Below are positions 37,631-39,509 of a stretch of DNA of 39,509 nt, piece after piece (position 1 is the stretch's first letter; the number at the start of each line of letters is the position of its first letter). Location: positions 1 through 39,509 of the forward strand of contig CAMWXG010000006.1 of assembly GCA_947178155.1 (NCBI GenBank), written 5' to 3'. A program made the translations under genes and the position numbers. The notes under the pieces were generated by a model. It worked only from the letters and a program-made list of their open reading frames with translations, did no database searches and was not told the DNA's origin. This DNA is from an uncultured Lachnoclostridium sp. GTDB lineage: Bacteria > Bacillota > Clostridia > Lachnospirales > Lachnospiraceae.

Positions 37631-39007
37631 ATGAACGATAATCAGTCAAGAAATAATTTTGGGGAAGAAATCAGATATGCAGTTGAAGATGCGTTGAGAA
37701 CAGGGGATTTCAGCCATTTAAATGATGTGATATCTGGTACAGTATGGGGTACGTTAAATAATGTAAAAGAAAGAATTACGGATAAGGGCAGAGAATGGGA
37801 AAATACTGCTTATGATTGGCAGAAGAATGCAAGAAATAGGGAAAATGCCAATTATGACTGGGCAAACACATCAGGCAGGTCAAATACTAACTATGATTGG
37901 ACGAATACATCAGGACAGACAAATACTGCTTCTGATTGGACGAATATGTCAGGGGAGAATACAGACTCTGATTGGGTAAAGCCGAAATCGCATCAGCAAA
38001 AATCAGAAGTTATGAACGTAATTAAAGCACCATTTAAAAGGATTGGCAGGGTATCAGGCACATTATATCAGGTTTTTGGAGGAATAGGGACAGGTATTAT
38101 GGCAATCTTGTCGATTATTTTCATGGGACTTGCTATTGGGATTGGTGGAGGTTTTAGTGTAGCGTTTGGTATACTGTTTTTTTCATTGATAGTATTTATT
38201 GCTATGATTAATGTAGGATGCAGACAGAAAGGAAGGCTTAAAAGGGCAGAAAAATACAGGGAGCTTTCAGGGGACAAGCACTATATCAACTTGAAGGATT
38301 TGGCACTTCACACTAATAAGCCCATGAAATATATAGCTAAAGATGTTAAAAAAATGCTGGAGCGCGGATTTTTTCCGGAGGGACATCTGGATATACAAGA
38401 AAGCTGTCTGATGTTGGATGATAAGGTTTACAGAGAATATCTTACTGTTGAAAAGCAGCGTCAGATTAAACTTAAGGAACAGCAGGCAGAGCAGGATAGC
38501 GATACATGGAAAAAAGAGCAGGAGGAAAAAGAAGGGCAGGAAACAGATTCCGGCAGTTCAGAGCTTGACACCATGATTGCCGAAGGGCAGGAATACATTC
38601 GCAGGCTTAAGGAAATGAATAACAATATTCCGGGAGAAGTAATTTCAAGAAAGTTATTTAGACTGCAGCATTTGCTTAAAGAAATATTTGATAGTTTGAA
38701 AGAGCATCCGGAGCAGGTACCACAGATGAAGAAGTTTATGAATTATTATCTTCCAACTACCATAAAATTGGTGGATGCTTATGAGGAATTTGATTCTTTA
38801 AGTGTGCAGGGAGAGGACATAAAGGAAGCTAAAACAGAGATAGAGAAAACTTTAGATACAATAAACGATGCTTTTGGAGAATTACTGAACAAAATTTTTC
38901 GTGAAGCAGCTTATGATGTGACTGCAGATGCGCAGGTACTTCAGGCAATGCTGGCGAAAGAGGGACTTTCAGGAGAAATAGAGAAGAATAGGAGGAAATA
39001 TGAGTGA
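37631..39007 (+). CDS. XpaC-family (5-bromo-4-chloroindolyl phosphate hydrolysis) protein with N-terminal YDW repeats
   Basis: Two TMs then YINLKDLALHTNKPMKYIAKDVKKMLERGFFPEGHLD; followed by telA. Confidence 0.85.
   Translation: MNDNQSRNNFGEEIRYAVEDALRTGDFSHLNDVISGTVWGTLNNVKERITDKGREWENTAYDWQKNARNRENANYDWANTSGRSNTNYDWTNTSGQTNTASDWTNMSGENTDSDWVKPKSHQQKSEVMNVIKAPFKRIGRVSGTLYQVFGGIGTGIMAILSIIFMGLAIGIGGGFSVAFGILFFSLIVFIAMINVGCRQKGRLKRAEKYRELSGDKHYINLKDLALHTNKPMKYIAKDVKKMLERGFFPEGHLDIQESCLMLDDKVYREYLTVEKQRQIKLKEQQAEQDSDTWKKEQEEKEGQETDSGSSELDTMIAEGQEYIRRLKEMNNNIPGEVISRKLFRLQHLLKEIFDSLKEHPEQVPQMKKFMNYYLPTTIKLVDAYEEFDSLSVQGEDIKEAKTEIEKTLDTINDAFGELLNKIFREAAYDVTADAQVLQAMLAKEGLSGEIEKNRRKYE
37844..37960 (+). 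repeat. 3 x 39-bp in-frame repeat in the XpaC-like gene
   Basis: NANYDWANTSGRS / NTNYDWTNTSGQT / NTASDWTNMSGEN with degenerate flanking copies. Confidence 0.85.
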
Positions 39008-39509
39008 TTTAGATGAAATGTTGAAAGAGGCACCAGTCCTTACTTTTGACGCTTTTCCGGAAGAAAAGCAGATGCCGGAGGAAATACCATCAGAAGAAAT
39101 AGAACAAAAGAGTTTTGGAGAGGATATGCAGGTAGAACTTTCTCCAGAAGAGCAGAAGATGGTAGATGATTTTGCTGCAAGCATTGATTTGTCAAACACT
39201 CAGCAGGTTATGCAGTATGGTGCAGGCTGCCAGAAGAAGATTGCAGATTTTTCGGATATGGCTCTTGGTAATGTACGTACTAAAGACATGGGTGAGGTAG
39301 GTGAAATGCTTACTCAGGTAGTTGCAGAGCTTAGGGAGTTTGATGAGGAAGAGGAGACAAAGGGCTTTTTAGGATTTTTTAAGAAAAATGCAAATAAACT
39401 TTCCAATTTAAAAGTAAAATATGATAAAGCAGAGGTTAATATAAACCGAATCAGTGAGGCTTTAGAGCAGCATCAGATTGTACTTTTAAAAGATGTTGCC
39501 ATGCTGGAT
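39000..39509 (+). CDS. telA: Toxic anion resistance protein TelA family (3'-truncated by window end)
   Basis: Starts ATGAGTGATTTAGATGAA after aggagg, overlapping xpaC stop by 8 nt; open to window end; LSPEEQKMVDDFAASIDLSNTQQVMQYGAGCQKKIADFSD. Confidence 0.85.
   Translation, partial: MSDLDEMLKEAPVLTFDAFPEEKQMPEEIPSEEIEQKSFGEDMQVELSPEEQKMVDDFAASIDLSNTQQVMQYGAGCQKKIADFSDMALGNVRTKDMGEVGEMLTQVVAELREFDEEEETKGFLGFFKKNANKLSNLKVKYDKAEVNINRISEALEQHQIVLLKDVAMLD

Noticed and set aside
1-39509. New defence or biosynthetic gene cluster
   Set aside because: Protein-coding content is mostly core or signalling genes; the Rpn-like tail is the only defence-associated hint. Novelty appears to lie in non-coding elements and small ORFs.

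Overview
Low-GC, Firmicutes-type (probably Lachnospiraceae, motile) chromosomal window, about 39.5 kb, with nearly all genes on the + strand. Recognisable blocks: an EAL-type c-di-GMP phosphodiesterase; a membrane-anchored trigger-factor-like PPIase; a response regulator / MCP / histidine kinase block; a lipoprotein; CheV and an acidic membrane protein; hisH-hisF-ung; an FtsA-like ATPase and a WalJ-like MBL hydrolase; an ACT-domain / UPF0210 pair; a CPBP protease; the conserved rpmB-asp23-fakA/yloV-recG-(SpoVK-like AAA)-rsmD-coaD-zapA stretch; U32 peptidase, FtsW-like, PBP and NUDIX genes; an orphan CheY; tRNA-Leu(CAA) on the - strand; and an Rpn-tail / XpaC / TelA operon cut by the window end. 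No CRISPR array, prophage or transposase gene was seen. The most interesting signal is non-coding. Two copies of a roughly 160-bp structured element (6652-6816 on +, 21473-21628 on -) share two conserved internal-loop blocks (CAAGGCRGAGGAAKGAG and YGACTGACRACAACAC). Their central hairpins and long terminal arms have different sequences but stay self-complementary. Both copies lie immediately 3' of a stop codon in the sense orientation. Other findings: an unlisted 45-aa membrane-protein ORF on the - strand next to the second copy, a promoter-leader-terminator unit with attenuator-like segments (20823-20949), alternative hairpins in the cheY leader, and an orphan Rpn C-terminal-domain gene with its own promoter. 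All calls come from reading the sequence; no database search was run.
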